64,000 nucleotides of DNA. Origin: CAZNKU01 sp045545235. GTDB taxonomy: Bacteria > Bacillota > Clostridia > Monoglobales > Firm-18. The stretch lies in NCBI GenBank assembly GCA_045545235.1, contig JAZQAN010000076.1, positions 28,605-92,604 of the forward strand. Direction: 5' to 3'. Positions 1 to 8,903 of the stretch are shown here, piece by piece; the first letter of the stretch is position 1; each line of letters begins with the position of its first letter. A model generated the notes under the pieces. That model saw only the letters and a list, made by a program, of their open reading frames with translations. It did not search any database and was not told the origin of the DNA. Made by a program: the position numbers and the translations under genes.

Positions 1-130
1 ACAGAATAGTAGAGGGAATAATTAAAAACCCGGCAATGATTGCCACATATTTTACAAATATACTCTGCCATTTGAAAAGCTTGACATTATTCAGTATTAA
101 TTTGTTTAATTGAAATTTTATGAATTTCAT
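1..130 (-). CDS. Sensor histidine kinase, N-terminal fragment (cut by window edge)
   Basis: The first 43 codons run off the left edge. The visible peptide starts with a short basic, amphipathic stretch and enters a hydrophobic segment from about residue 27 (VAIIAGFLII), as expected for the first membrane helix of a YesM-type sensor kinase. It lies 19 bases downstream of the response regulator on the same strand and has its own AGGGTGAT ribosome binding site, so the two are probably co-transcribed. Kinase identity is inferred from position next to a YesN-like regulator. No catalytic domain is inside the window. Confidence 0.6.
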   Translation of the reverse strand, partial: MKFIKFQLNKLILNNVKLFKWQSIFVKYVAIIAGFLIIPSTIL

Positions 131-149
131 AAATTATCACCCTGATTGT

Positions 150-1316
150 TTATTTGATGAGTTTTTGCTTTCTGAATTCCTGAGGAGAAATTCCTGTAAT
201 TTTCTTAAAGGTTTCACCAAAATGATTTCTGCTGTGATAACCTACATTTTTGGAAATTGTATTTATATTCTGATTAGTGTTTAAAAGCAACAGTTTAGAG
301 TGTTCTATTCTTATGTTATTTAAATAATCAATATACTTTACGCCGGTTTCAACCCTGAAAATCCGGCTTAAATATGATGGGTTCATTCCAAGCATATCTG
401 CAATGATATCCAGAGAAATATCGGTGTTGTACTTTTCTGCAATTATTTTTTTCATTTCATCTACAGGTGAAAATGAAATGTCTATACTTTCTTTTTTTGA
501 ATATTTGTCAATTAAATCATCAATAGAAGACAACAGAAAAAGATTTATAAATTCAATTTTGTTTGAATACAAATCTGAAAAATGAGTTTTAAACTGATTT
601 GTAAACTCCTTGGCATAAAAATGATTGGAAGATATAGCCTCGGAAAAAAACATAACCGCAATTGTAATTCTTGATTCCATAGTTTTAAGTGGTGTACAAA
701 AGGCACCGTTATTTATGCAGTAGTTATAAAATTCCGAAAATATTTTTATACTGTCATCAGATGAAAACAGTGTGTAATCCACGGTTATGAGTACACATGG
801 GGAGTTTGTTACATTTACAGAAAGTTTTTTGCTTTCAAAAAAGCTTTTTATTTCCGACAAATCTGTTTTACCTGTTATATAATTTTTGAAAAGAGAATGT
901 AAGTCGTTAAAAAGCTTGCTTTCTGTTTCTTTTGATTGTTCGTCAAGAGAGGCTTTCATTTTCTTTGTGAAGTTAATAAGGGCTTCTAAAGTAAGAGGTT
1001 TAAGTAAATAGTCTTTTGCACCAAGGCGTATTGCTTCCTGCGCATATGAAAAATCTGCATACCCTGAAAGAAAAGCTATATATACATTTTTGTTTTCGTT
1101 TTTTACCATTTTTATCAGGTCAAAACCATTGATGTCAGGCATATTTATATCTGATAAAACGGCATCAACTTTATTTTGATAAAAGTAATCCAAAAATTCA
1201 TTTGCATCATCGAAAGTTATTATTGAAAAGCCGTAATCATTCCATTCAATCAGCTCCGGAATTTGTTCTAATGAAAAGGTTTCGTCATCGATTACTGCAA
1301 GAGTATATTTAGACAT
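150..1316 (-). CDS. YesN-type response regulator: receiver domain plus AraC DNA-binding domain
   Basis: This 388-residue protein has an N-terminal receiver domain (residues ~1-120). It shows the acidic pair D10/D11, the phospho-acceptor D56 in SDINMPD, a conserved Ser in FLSGYAD and the Lys of LLKPLTL. The C-terminal ~100 residues form a double helix-turn-helix AraC domain (NPSYLSRIFR, then GYHSRNHFGETFKK and ISPQEFRKQ). The middle is a poorly conserved linker, as in YesN/YtdP relatives. Such regulators work with YesM-type kinases to switch on sugar-uptake and polysaccharide-lyase or glycosidase genes; here the divergent rightward locus is the obvious target. The start is preceded by GGGAGGGAAG. 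Specific ligand unknown. Confidence 0.93.
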   Translation of the reverse strand: MSKYTLAVIDDETFSLEQIPELIEWNDYGFSIITFDDANEFLDYFYQNKVDAVLSDINMPDINGFDLIKMVKNENKNVYIAFLSGYADFSYAQEAIRLGAKDYLLKPLTLEALINFTKKMKASLDEQSKETESKLFNDLHSLFKNYITGKTDLSEIKSFFESKKLSVNVTNSPCVLITVDYTLFSSDDSIKIFSEFYNYCINNGAFCTPLKTMESRITIAVMFFSEAISSNHFYAKEFTNQFKTHFSDLYSNKIEFINLFLLSSIDDLIDKYSKKESIDISFSPVDEMKKIIAEKYNTDISLDIIADMLGMNPSYLSRIFRVETGVKYIDYLNNIRIEHSKLLLLNTNQNINTISKNVGYHSRNHFGETFKKITGISPQEFRKQKLIK

Positions 1317-1348
1317 TATCTTCCCTCCCTGAAAACTTCGTTACTATA

Positions 1349-1378
1349 ATATTATCATTTTATTATTGCCAAGGTCAA
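1349..1378 (-). promoter_or_regulatory. Candidate sigma-A promoter for the two-component system
   Basis: Reading leftward, TTGACC (1378-1373) is followed after 18 bases by TAATAT (1354-1349). The start codon of the response regulator lies about 30 bases further. Good -35 match, fair -10 match. Confidence 0.5.
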
Positions 1379-1446
1379 GGTTTGTATTTTGAAAAATAAA
1401 AAAAGAGGTGATTAATGTAAAAAAGCAGAACATCCTACAGGTTTTT

Positions 1447-1476
1447 TTGTATGATATAATTAAACCAAACTATAAT
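1447..1476 (+). promoter_or_regulatory. Candidate promoter for the rightward utilisation locus
   Basis: TTGTAT (1447-1452), 18 bases, then TATAAT (1471-1476). A second TATAAT lies at 1455-1460. The perfect -10 with a weak -35 suits activator dependence, plausibly on the divergent AraC-type response regulator. A transcript beginning near 1483 would exclude the upstream in-frame GTG at 1482 and supports translation from 1518. Confidence 0.5.
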
Positions 1477-1517
1477 GCAAAGTGGGATATTGCCTTTGTT
1501 TGTGTGAGGTGTTTAAT

Positions 1518-2732
1518 GTGAAAAACAAATTTTTAAAAAGGTTTGGAGCTTTGTTTACGGCATTAGCTGTGGTAAATGCGGTGAATGTTACTGCTTTTGC
1601 CGATGCAAATGAATATCGTGAAACTTTTGATTATGCCGAAGGTGTTATGGCACCAAACTGGAAAATGGGCGCAAATACATTTACACGCGGATGTTCGGCT
1701 ACCGTAATAAACAGACAATATAATTTGTTTTACGTTGGTACTAAAATGAACTTCCCTGTTACGCTTACTTTGCCGGATGGTCCTTTTGAAGAAGGTAAGG
1801 TTTTGATTAGTATGGAGGTTGAACCTGTTTCTATGGGCAGTGCAAAGTGTCCTAAGCTCCCTTCTGTATGCGGAATGTTGGATGGGAAAGCAGTTTCGTT
1901 GGCAAATGTTTCTGTGGAATCGGGTAAAATTTACTATGATGACGCTTCATCCGGTACAAAAAAACGTATACAGGTTCCTGTAAACATTGCAGATGGTGTT
2001 ACTGTTAAAATTGGATTTGTAATTGACCTTGAACAGAAGAAGTATGATTTATACTTTAGTTCTTCAAACGGCACTACTTTTACTGCTTCTGATATTGAGC
2101 TTCTTGATAAAGAGGTTAATAACATAACAGGTATGGAATTGCTTTTTAACGGTTCTCCTGATTCAGCTAATTACATTGTTGATAATGTGCATTTCAGAAA
2201 ATACAGCGAGGAAGAAATAGAGTTATTTAAAACGTATTTTTCACCTGATTATACAGAAAAGGCAATGATGGAACTTTGTAATACCTTGCGTTCGGATGAT
2301 ATTGTTATGAAAATAAATAATTCTGATGCCATAAAAAACCGTAAGGTTATGCAGATAGATGAAGTTGACAGAAGCATTACTCCTGTAATAAGAAACAGTA
2401 CAACTATGGTGCCTGTAAGGTTTATAAGTGAGGCTTTGGGTGCGAAAATTGATTTTGACAGTGCTGACAATAGTGTAACTGTAATATACAAAAACTATAA
2501 ACTGAAAGTTTTTGAAGGAAGTAAGCGGTATCTGATTAATGATAACGTCAGATATTTTGATGAGCCTGTTGAAATAAAGAACGGACGTACTCTTGTTCCG
2601 GTCCGTGCAATTTGTGAAACCTTTGGTAAAAAGGTTTTGTGGGATGAAACAGGAATAGTTGTAATAAGTCGTTGGGATAAGTTGTTTGAAAACAGTGATA
2701 ACATTTCCAACATAAACGTTATTTTAAACTAA
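1518..2732 (+). CDS. Secreted protein with LamG-like N-terminal region and copper-amine-oxidase-N-like stalk domain
   Basis: A 404-residue protein with a signal peptide (KNKFLKRFG then hydrophobic to AFA). Residues ~30-240 look like a concanavalin/LamG-type beta sandwich. Residues ~275-390 match the copper amine oxidase N-terminal-like repeat, with two copies of the signature (TTMVPVRFISEALGA and GRTLVPVRAICETFGK). In clostridia this domain is a common stalk or surface-attachment module and does not imply oxidase activity. The GTG start at 1518 is chosen because GAGGTG at 1506-1511 is ideally placed; the in-frame GTG at 1482 would add a Cys-rich peptide ahead of the signal sequence. First gene of the locus; probable glycan-binding or scaffold role. 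Substrate not known. Confidence 0.8.
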   Translation: MKNKFLKRFGALFTALAVVNAVNVTAFADANEYRETFDYAEGVMAPNWKMGANTFTRGCSATVINRQYNLFYVGTKMNFPVTLTLPDGPFEEGKVLISMEVEPVSMGSAKCPKLPSVCGMLDGKAVSLANVSVESGKIYYDDASSGTKKRIQVPVNIADGVTVKIGFVIDLEQKKYDLYFSSSNGTTFTASDIELLDKEVNNITGMELLFNGSPDSANYIVDNVHFRKYSEEEIELFKTYFSPDYTEKAMMELCNTLRSDDIVMKINNSDAIKNRKVMQIDEVDRSITPVIRNSTTMVPVRFISEALGAKIDFDSADNSVTVIYKNYKLKVFEGSKRYLINDNVRYFDEPVEIKNGRTLVPVRAICETFGKKVLWDETGIVVISRWDKLFENSDNISNINVILN

Positions 2733-2745
2733 AAGGATGATATTT

Positions 2746-5700
2746 ATGAAGAGAAAATTTGTTTTATTTTCAATTATACTTATAATGTTATCAAATATGT
2801 TGCCTGTATTCGGTAATGGTGTTGAAATGACAAGCTACCCTCTGGACAATGTATCGGGAAGTGAGTTGCTGTATACCTATGAACTGAAAATTAAGGGCGA
2901 TATACTTGAAAAAGAATGGGATATGTTATCATTTGTGTCGGCAGACGGAAGTACCGTGTGCGGAACAAAACTTGTGGATGAGAAAATTGTTGCACTTACA
3001 CCAAACGGTGGTACAGATGATATACATATATGGATGAAGCCTGAACAAGCTTACCGTGTGGGCGTTGAAATTAACCTTGATAAAAATACTGCAGATTATT
3101 ACATACTTGCAGATAACGGAGATTATACAGAAAGCAGAGGCACCGAACTTCTTGCAAATAAAGCTCCCGTCAAACTACAGTATGAAGAATCTGAACTTTA
3201 TGAAATAAGTAATGTTTCGGTAAAAGAAAAAAGCTATAAGACCTATGGCGAGTTTATGGATTATTTCTGTAAGGACGATGTTAAAATCGACAGGCTTGAA
3301 AACATAAAGGCGAAAATGGATTCTGATGATTTGATACTTTGTGTTGACAGTTCATATGTTGTTACAAAGGATTTACGCAGAAAGCTGAATATGGAAAACC
3401 GCAGTTCAATGCCTGAACTTGATGGAGTAAATATTAAAGTTCCTTTAAGAGATGTTGCGGAAATAATGAATGCTGTGGTTGGCTACAATAGTAAAGATAA
3501 CAGTATTACTGTTGATTATAACGGCAAAAAAGCTTCGCTTAATACTTATGGTAAAGAGTGTTACATAGACGGGGAAAAATATGTTTTACCTGTTGAAAGC
3601 ACTGTTGAACACGGAGTTACAAAGGTTTCGGCAAACTTTTTTGAATTGTTGTTTGATAAGAAAATTGTAAAGTGCGGACCTATGTTTGCTTTTACTGATA
3701 AGGAAAGCATCTTTGATGAATTTTCTGATAATGAAAATGACAAGCTTTTAAAATCTTTTGGTATATATGTTGCCGTAGGAAGTAAGTCGGGAACAGGTAC
3801 AAAAGCAAGTCCTATGAACACTTTGAATTCTGCTATGAGCAAAGTGACTGCGCTTAAAAAAGGTGATGGCATACCGGAAGGCGGTATATCAATATACTTA
3901 AGAAGCGGAAAGTATTCGGTTGATAAAACAATTAAAATTGATGGGGCAATGTCGGGAACTTATTCTTCACCTGTAAGTTTTGAAGCATTCAAGGATGAAA
4001 ACGTAAGCTTTACCGGCGCAGTTTCAATTGACGGAAGCAAATTCAAAAATATAAGTGATGAAAGAATTAAAAAACGACTTGATGAAAATGCAAGAGATGG
4101 CGTAATGGTGCTTGACCTTAAGCGTGCGGGAATAAACAACCCTTACGGACCGGCTTATATACGTCAGAATGATGAAATAACAAAACCTACAACTCCTATT
4201 ATGTGGGTTAATGACACTATGCAGACTTTGGCAAGGTGGCCTAACGTAGGATATGCAAATACAGGCTTTGTTGTTAAAAACCAAATGGCACCCGGTGCTA
4301 AGTTTATAGCATCTGACTCACCTATTGAAAATTGGGGCAAGGCAGATGATGCAATGCTTGCAGGTAATCTTAAGTGGGCGTGGTCAGCGGATATTGTTAA
4401 CGTAAGCTTTGATGCAAAAACAAAAGAAATTACACTTGATGACAGAACTTCATACGGTGTATCAATAAACAAACCTTATTATATATGTAATTTACTTGAA
4501 GAAATTGATATGTTTGGTGAGTGGTTTATTGACCGTGAAAATCTTAAACTTTACTATTATCCTGAAGATAAGAATGAGCTAAAAACTGCATCAATAGATA
4601 TTGCGTGTCAGATGAGTGATACATTAATGTCTGTTAAAGATGCACAGTACATAACCTTTAGCGGAATAGATTTTCAAAAGAGTGGCTTCAGGGGAATTGA
4701 TATTTCAAAAAGTAACAATATCAGAATTGTTGATGCTGATTTTTCCGGACTTGGAAGTTCGGCTATAAATATGACAGATGAAGTATCTTATACAACCGTA
4801 AGTGCATGTAACTTTTCTGAATTGCAGGCAGGCTGCATTTACCTTAATGGTGGAGATGTGGATACACTTAATCCAAGCGGAAATGTTATAGATAACTGTT
4901 ACTTTACAGATTTTAACAGATATACAACGCAGGCACGTGCGATATACATAACCGGTGGTGTTGGTCACGTTATAAGAAATAACGAATTCGCAGGTGCGGC
5001 AAAACAGATTATTGCAGGTATAGGTAACAACAGTCTGGTTGAAAATAATGAATTTTATGATGGTGTTCTGGAGTCCCACGACGCAGGTGCCATATATGCC
5101 GGACGTAGCTGGGTAATCAGAAACAATGTAATAAACAACAATGTATTCCACGGTATGAAGGGAAATATAAACCAGGGTGTATATTCAATTTATTGGGATG
5201 ACGGTCTTTTCGGACAGATAATGACTAACAACCTGTTTTACGACAACCTTACAACCAAGGACGTATCCAGTCATAAGCGAGAAACTGTTTTTGAAGGTAA
5301 TGTATTTATTAATAAGGATGAAACTGTTACCAAAACTGCATTGCCTGACTGGGGAGCCCTACCTGACAATGTAAGAATGGTAGATGGAGTTTTGTATTCA
5401 GGAGATGCTCCTGCAGTAAGCTCTGACGGACGTGGTCCGGCTGTTCTTTACACAACCTTAGACAGGGCGCCTATACACAATACCTTCTGGAGAACAGCTT
5501 ACCCTACTTTGCATACATTGCTTGAAGAAGAATATATTACCGCAACAAAATATGCAAAGATACGCAAGAATATATTCTTTAATGCGGTTATGACTGCAGA
5601 TATGAAGGGTAATGACTATTTTGCAAATGACTACTATTATTTTGATTTGTTTGAAAATGTTATAGAAGACAATATAAATACATCGGATAAAACTATTTTT

Positions 5701-7011
5701 GCAGATTACAAGAATGATAACTATAAAATTGTTAAGGATGTTGGTATAGAAGGTTTTGTAGGACCTGACGTTGATAAAATGGGTGTTTATTTATCACGCG
5801 AAAGAAAAACTATGCCAAAGATAAAGGATTTTGACCTTATTACTCCGGCAAACGGTTCAACGGAGATTGAGGCAAACAATATTGAGTTTTATTGGGAAAA
5901 ACCTGTAGGTACAAATTTTGCAATACTGCAGATTGCAACTGACCCTGAATTTAAAAACATTGTTTATGAAGAAAAAGTAAAGACAAATTCAGGAACAGTA
6001 TATAAGGGCGATGAGCTTGACTATGGATGTACACAATATTACTGGAAAGTAATTGCATACAATGATGCGATGAAACGTCATGACAGAAAAGAAAGCAGTA
6101 AGGTATATTCGTTTACAACAAAACAAAAGGCTACATTGAATCTTGAGGAGTTGAAGTCAGCTATAGATGAATATGAGCTTGAAATGTCAAATACTCAGGT
6201 TGGTACGCAGCCGGGTAATGTTTCAGAAGAAACAATGAACAAGTTCAAAGGCATTATTGAAAATGCAAAAGTCGTTCTTAATGACCCTGATATAACAAAG
6301 AATATGCTTGACGAAACAATGGTTTCCATAACAGAGGGTTTCAAGGGCTTTGAAAAGGCGATGGTTGTTGGTAAGGTTGATCTTATCAGCAGATTGAATT
6401 CACTTGACCCTGAATGGAAAACAACTGACGTTAACAACATATATCAGGTAAACGGCGGTGGCTTTACATTTAAGCCTACAACCAATACTCACAGTACCGT
6501 TGCTACCGTACTTGGTTATGGTAAACAACAGCCAAACTGGATAGTATGGACATTCAAGGCAATATTTAATCCTGACGATGTGCTTGGAACATGGAATGGT
6601 ATTAACTTAAGAGCAACAGGGCCTTGTGAGGTTGCTTGGACAGGTACACAAAACTATATATTCATCGTTAAGGAATCTGTTATTGAGTTGCAAAGCTTTG
6701 CAACTAATGAAAAATTGTATCTGACAGTACCTAATACATATATTACTCCGGGTAAGGTACACAATATAGAGGTTGCTGCAAATGACCTTGAAGGTGGCGG
6801 AGTAAGATTGTTATTTAAAGTAGACGGTCAGACAGTATTTGATTATAATCACACGGAAGTTGGTAATTTTGTAGACCAAAAAGGATATTTGTCTTTGGTA
6901 GGTACACAGGATTCACCTATTACAATACTTCCTTCTGATTCAACAGGTGATATATCGTCTAACGCAGGCGAAAAACTAGAAATGGATGATGAAGTTGAAA
7001 TGGAGGAATAA
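2746..7011 (+). CDS. Large secreted right-handed beta-helix carbohydrate-active protein
   Basis: A 1421-residue protein with signal peptide (KRKFVLFSIILIML...VFG). Order of parts: a beta-sandwich N-terminus; a stalk-like copper-amine-oxidase-N region (~200-310) related to that of the upstream protein; a beta-helix N-cap (GTGTKASPMNTLNSA, ~345); an inserted domain with the motif MWVNDTMQTLARWPN (~486); parallel beta-helix rungs with repeated N-N-x-F/I turns (~630-850); an FnIII-like segment (~1025-1125); a helical linker; and a C-terminal LamG-like domain ending in an acidic tail. Beta-helix proteins of this layout are extracellular glycosidases or lyases (GH120/GH141-like or pectin-lyase-fold enzymes); which one cannot be decided here. 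ATG at 2746 is chosen because AAAGGA at 2732-2737 fits it rather than the upstream in-frame start. No SLH or sortase anchor is visible. Confidence 0.85.
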   Translation: MKRKFVLFSIILIMLSNMLPVFGNGVEMTSYPLDNVSGSELLYTYELKIKGDILEKEWDMLSFVSADGSTVCGTKLVDEKIVALTPNGGTDDIHIWMKPEQAYRVGVEINLDKNTADYYILADNGDYTESRGTELLANKAPVKLQYEESELYEISNVSVKEKSYKTYGEFMDYFCKDDVKIDRLENIKAKMDSDDLILCVDSSYVVTKDLRRKLNMENRSSMPELDGVNIKVPLRDVAEIMNAVVGYNSKDNSITVDYNGKKASLNTYGKECYIDGEKYVLPVESTVEHGVTKVSANFFELLFDKKIVKCGPMFAFTDKESIFDEFSDNENDKLLKSFGIYVAVGSKSGTGTKASPMNTLNSAMSKVTALKKGDGIPEGGISIYLRSGKYSVDKTIKIDGAMSGTYSSPVSFEAFKDENVSFTGAVSIDGSKFKNISDERIKKRLDENARDGVMVLDLKRAGINNPYGPAYIRQNDEITKPTTPIMWVNDTMQTLARWPNVGYANTGFVVKNQMAPGAKFIASDSPIENWGKADDAMLAGNLKWAWSADIVNVSFDAKTKEITLDDRTSYGVSINKPYYICNLLEEIDMFGEWFIDRENLKLYYYPEDKNELKTASIDIACQMSDTLMSVKDAQYITFSGIDFQKSGFRGIDISKSNNIRIVDADFSGLGSSAINMTDEVSYTTVSACNFSELQAGCIYLNGGDVDTLNPSGNVIDNCYFTDFNRYTTQARAIYITGGVGHVIRNNEFAGAAKQIIAGIGNNSLVENNEFYDGVLESHDAGAIYAGRSWVIRNNVINNNVFHGMKGNINQGVYSIYWDDGLFGQIMTNNLFYDNLTTKDVSSHKRETVFEGNVFINKDETVTKTALPDWGALPDNVRMVDGVLYSGDAPAVSSDGRGPAVLYTTLDRAPIHNTFWRTAYPTLHTLLEEEYITATKYAKIRKNIFFNAVMTADMKGNDYFANDYYYFDLFENVIEDNINTSDKTIFADYKNDNYKIVKDVGIEGFVGPDVDKMGVYLSRERKTMPKIKDFDLITPANGSTEIEANNIEFYWEKPVGTNFAILQIATDPEFKNIVYEEKVKTNSGTVYKGDELDYGCTQYYWKVIAYNDAMKRHDRKESSKVYSFTTKQKATLNLEELKSAIDEYELEMSNTQVGTQPGNVSEETMNKFKGIIENAKVVLNDPDITKNMLDETMVSITEGFKGFEKAMVVGKVDLISRLNSLDPEWKTTDVNNIYQVNGGGFTFKPTTNTHSTVATVLGYGKQQPNWIVWTFKAIFNPDDVLGTWNGINLRATGPCEVAWTGTQNYIFIVKESVIELQSFATNEKLYLTVPNTYITPGKVHNIEVAANDLEGGGVRLLFKVDGQTVFDYNHTEVGNFVDQKGYLSLVGTQDSPITILPSDSTGDISSNAGEKLEMDDEVEMEE

Positions 7012-7014
7012 CAA

Positions 7015-7986
7015 ATGGATACTATATCACAAAAGCGGAGGCTGTTAAAGCCCCGCTCCGCAAAAATCAAAAGAGAAAAGAGCAAATTGAGAAGAAGTAA
7101 CATTATACAGTTGTATATTATGATGCTTTTGCCGGTATTACAGGTTTTTATATTTCACTATATACCAATGTTTGGTGTGACAATTGCATTTAAAGATTAC
7201 AAATACGGACTTGGAATATTTGACAGTGCCTGGGTTGGACTTAACAATTTCCGTACCCTGATGTCAACTGCTGACTTTGCTCTTGCAGTTAAAAACACTG
7301 TTACAATGAATGTTTTCTTCATTTTGTTTGATATGGCTTTTGCTTTGTTACTTGCAGTAATATTATACGGCATTAAAAGCAGAGGGGCAGTTAAGACATA
7401 TCAGACAGTATTGATAACACCAAAGTTTATTTCGTGGGTTATTGCAGGGTATATGCTATACGCATTCCTTGACCCTAATTATGGTATGTTGAATGATATT
7501 ATAGTAAGGTTTGGCGGGGAGCCGATACAATGGTATTCAGACCCTGACTTATGGCCACCCATACTGATTGTAGCTTACTTGTGGAAGTTTGTCGGAATGG
7601 ATATGATTTTGTTCTATTCGGCACTTATGGGAATTGACAGTACTCTGTATGAGGCTGCTGAAATAGACGGTGCATCAAAAATTAAACAGTTTATACACGT
7701 TACACTGCCGTCTATTGCACCTATGATATGTATGCTTCTTATTACAAAATGCGGACACATATTCAAAGGTGATTTCGGGTTGTTCTATCAGCTTCCGAGA
7801 AATCAGGGTGTGCTTTATCCCACAACAGACGTGTTGGATACATATATATTCAGAGTACTAAGAGTAAACAGTAATCCTTCCCTATCTGCAGCGGCAGGGT
7901 TGATTCAGTCGGTAGTTGGATTTGGTATGGTTTTGGTAGTGAATAAAATTATCAAGACCATAAATCCTGAGAATTCGTTGTTTTAA
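7015..7986 (+). CDS. Carbohydrate ABC transporter permease, LplB type
   Basis: A 323-residue inner-membrane permease with a basic N-terminus followed by about six hydrophobic helices. The binding-protein-dependent transport (EAA) loop is clear: YEAAEIDGASKIKQFIHVTLP at about residues 211-231, which docks the ATPase. The GGxxYLLPRNQGVLYPTTDVLDT-like tail region is typical of the LplB/YteP family that imports complex oligosaccharides such as pectin fragments. The ribosome binding site GGAGG lies in the end of the preceding gene, only 3 bases separate the two reading frames, and the partner permease follows. The cognate ATPase is not encoded nearby; a shared MsmX-type ATPase is expected elsewhere. 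Confidence 0.93.
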   Translation: MDTISQKRRLLKPRSAKIKREKSKLRRSNIIQLYIMMLLPVLQVFIFHYIPMFGVTIAFKDYKYGLGIFDSAWVGLNNFRTLMSTADFALAVKNTVTMNVFFILFDMAFALLLAVILYGIKSRGAVKTYQTVLITPKFISWVIAGYMLYAFLDPNYGMLNDIIVRFGGEPIQWYSDPDLWPPILIVAYLWKFVGMDMILFYSALMGIDSTLYEAAEIDGASKIKQFIHVTLPSIAPMICMLLITKCGHIFKGDFGLFYQLPRNQGVLYPTTDVLDTYIFRVLRVNSNPSLSAAAGLIQSVVGFGMVLVVNKIIKTINPENSLF

Positions 7987-7998
7987 GGGGTGGTTGTT

Positions 7999-8880
7999 AT
8001 GAAAAGAAAAAGCAATGTATCTCAAATAATATGTCATATTCTTTTAATACTTTTAACCATTATGGTTATATTGCCTTTGGTAATGCTTATTAGCGTTTCT
8101 CTTTCAGATGAAAAAGATATTATCGAATATGGCTACAGTTTGTTTCCGAAGCATTTCTCTTTAGAGGGTTACAAATATGTATTTAAAAACCCGACTGCTA
8201 TATTCAATGCTTATAAAGTAACTACAATTTTTTCTGTTGGAGCAATGGTATTGTCGGTTTTGTTTATGGCAATGCTTGCATATCCTCTTTCAAGAAAGTT
8301 TATGTCAGGCAGAAGAACATGGGCATTGTTATTGTATTTTTGTTCATTATTTTCAGGTGGGTTGGTTCCTACATACATTTTGAACACTCAGTACCTTCAT
8401 CTTGCTGATACTTACTGGATATACATTCTTCCGACGTTGGTATCACCATGGTATGTGTTTATGTTAAGAACATTTTTTGCCAACATTCCTGATGCAGTTC
8501 ACGAATCTGCATATATGGACGGGGCAAATGAATTTCAGATATTGTTCAGAATTGTAATACCAATGTCAAAGCCGGCAATTGCAACTGTTGCATTGTTCAC
8601 ATTCCTCGGTAAGTGGCAGGACTGGTATACATCAATGCTGTACATTAATGACCCCGATATGATAAGCTTGCAATATCTGCTTCAGAGAATGATGAATAAT
8701 ATAAAGATGTTGCAGGAACAGAGCCCTATGACGGAATCATTTATGAATGTGGCAGATATTCCGGCTGAAACGGCTCAGATGGCTATGGCAATGGTAGTAG
8801 CGGGTCCGGTTTTACTTGTGTTCCCGTTCTTCCAGAAATACTTTGTTAAGGGCGTAACTGTGGGAGCAGTTAAAGAATAA
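7999..8880 (+). CDS. Carbohydrate ABC transporter permease, LplC/YtcP type
   Basis: A 293-residue permease with six predicted membrane helices. The EAA loop is ESAYMDGANEFQILFRIVIP around residues 168-187. C-terminal QKYFVKGVTVGAVKE is the standard ending of this family. AAGGGGTGG at 7985-7993 points to ATG at 7999 rather than the GTG at 7990. It forms the heterodimeric channel with the preceding permease and receives substrate from the lipoprotein encoded next. Confidence 0.93.
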   Translation: MKRKSNVSQIICHILLILLTIMVILPLVMLISVSLSDEKDIIEYGYSLFPKHFSLEGYKYVFKNPTAIFNAYKVTTIFSVGAMVLSVLFMAMLAYPLSRKFMSGRRTWALLLYFCSLFSGGLVPTYILNTQYLHLADTYWIYILPTLVSPWYVFMLRTFFANIPDAVHESAYMDGANEFQILFRIVIPMSKPAIATVALFTFLGKWQDWYTSMLYINDPDMISLQYLLQRMMNNIKMLQEQSPMTESFMNVADIPAETAQMAMAMVVAGPVLLVFPFFQKYFVKGVTVGAVKE

Positions 8881-8903
8881 AATATTTTTTAAGGAGAGAT
8901 ATT

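Noticed and set aside
4705..5151. A 148-codon minus-strand open frame within the 1421-residue beta-helix gene
   Set aside because: It mirrors the repetitive beta-helix coding region; it has no recognisable domain.
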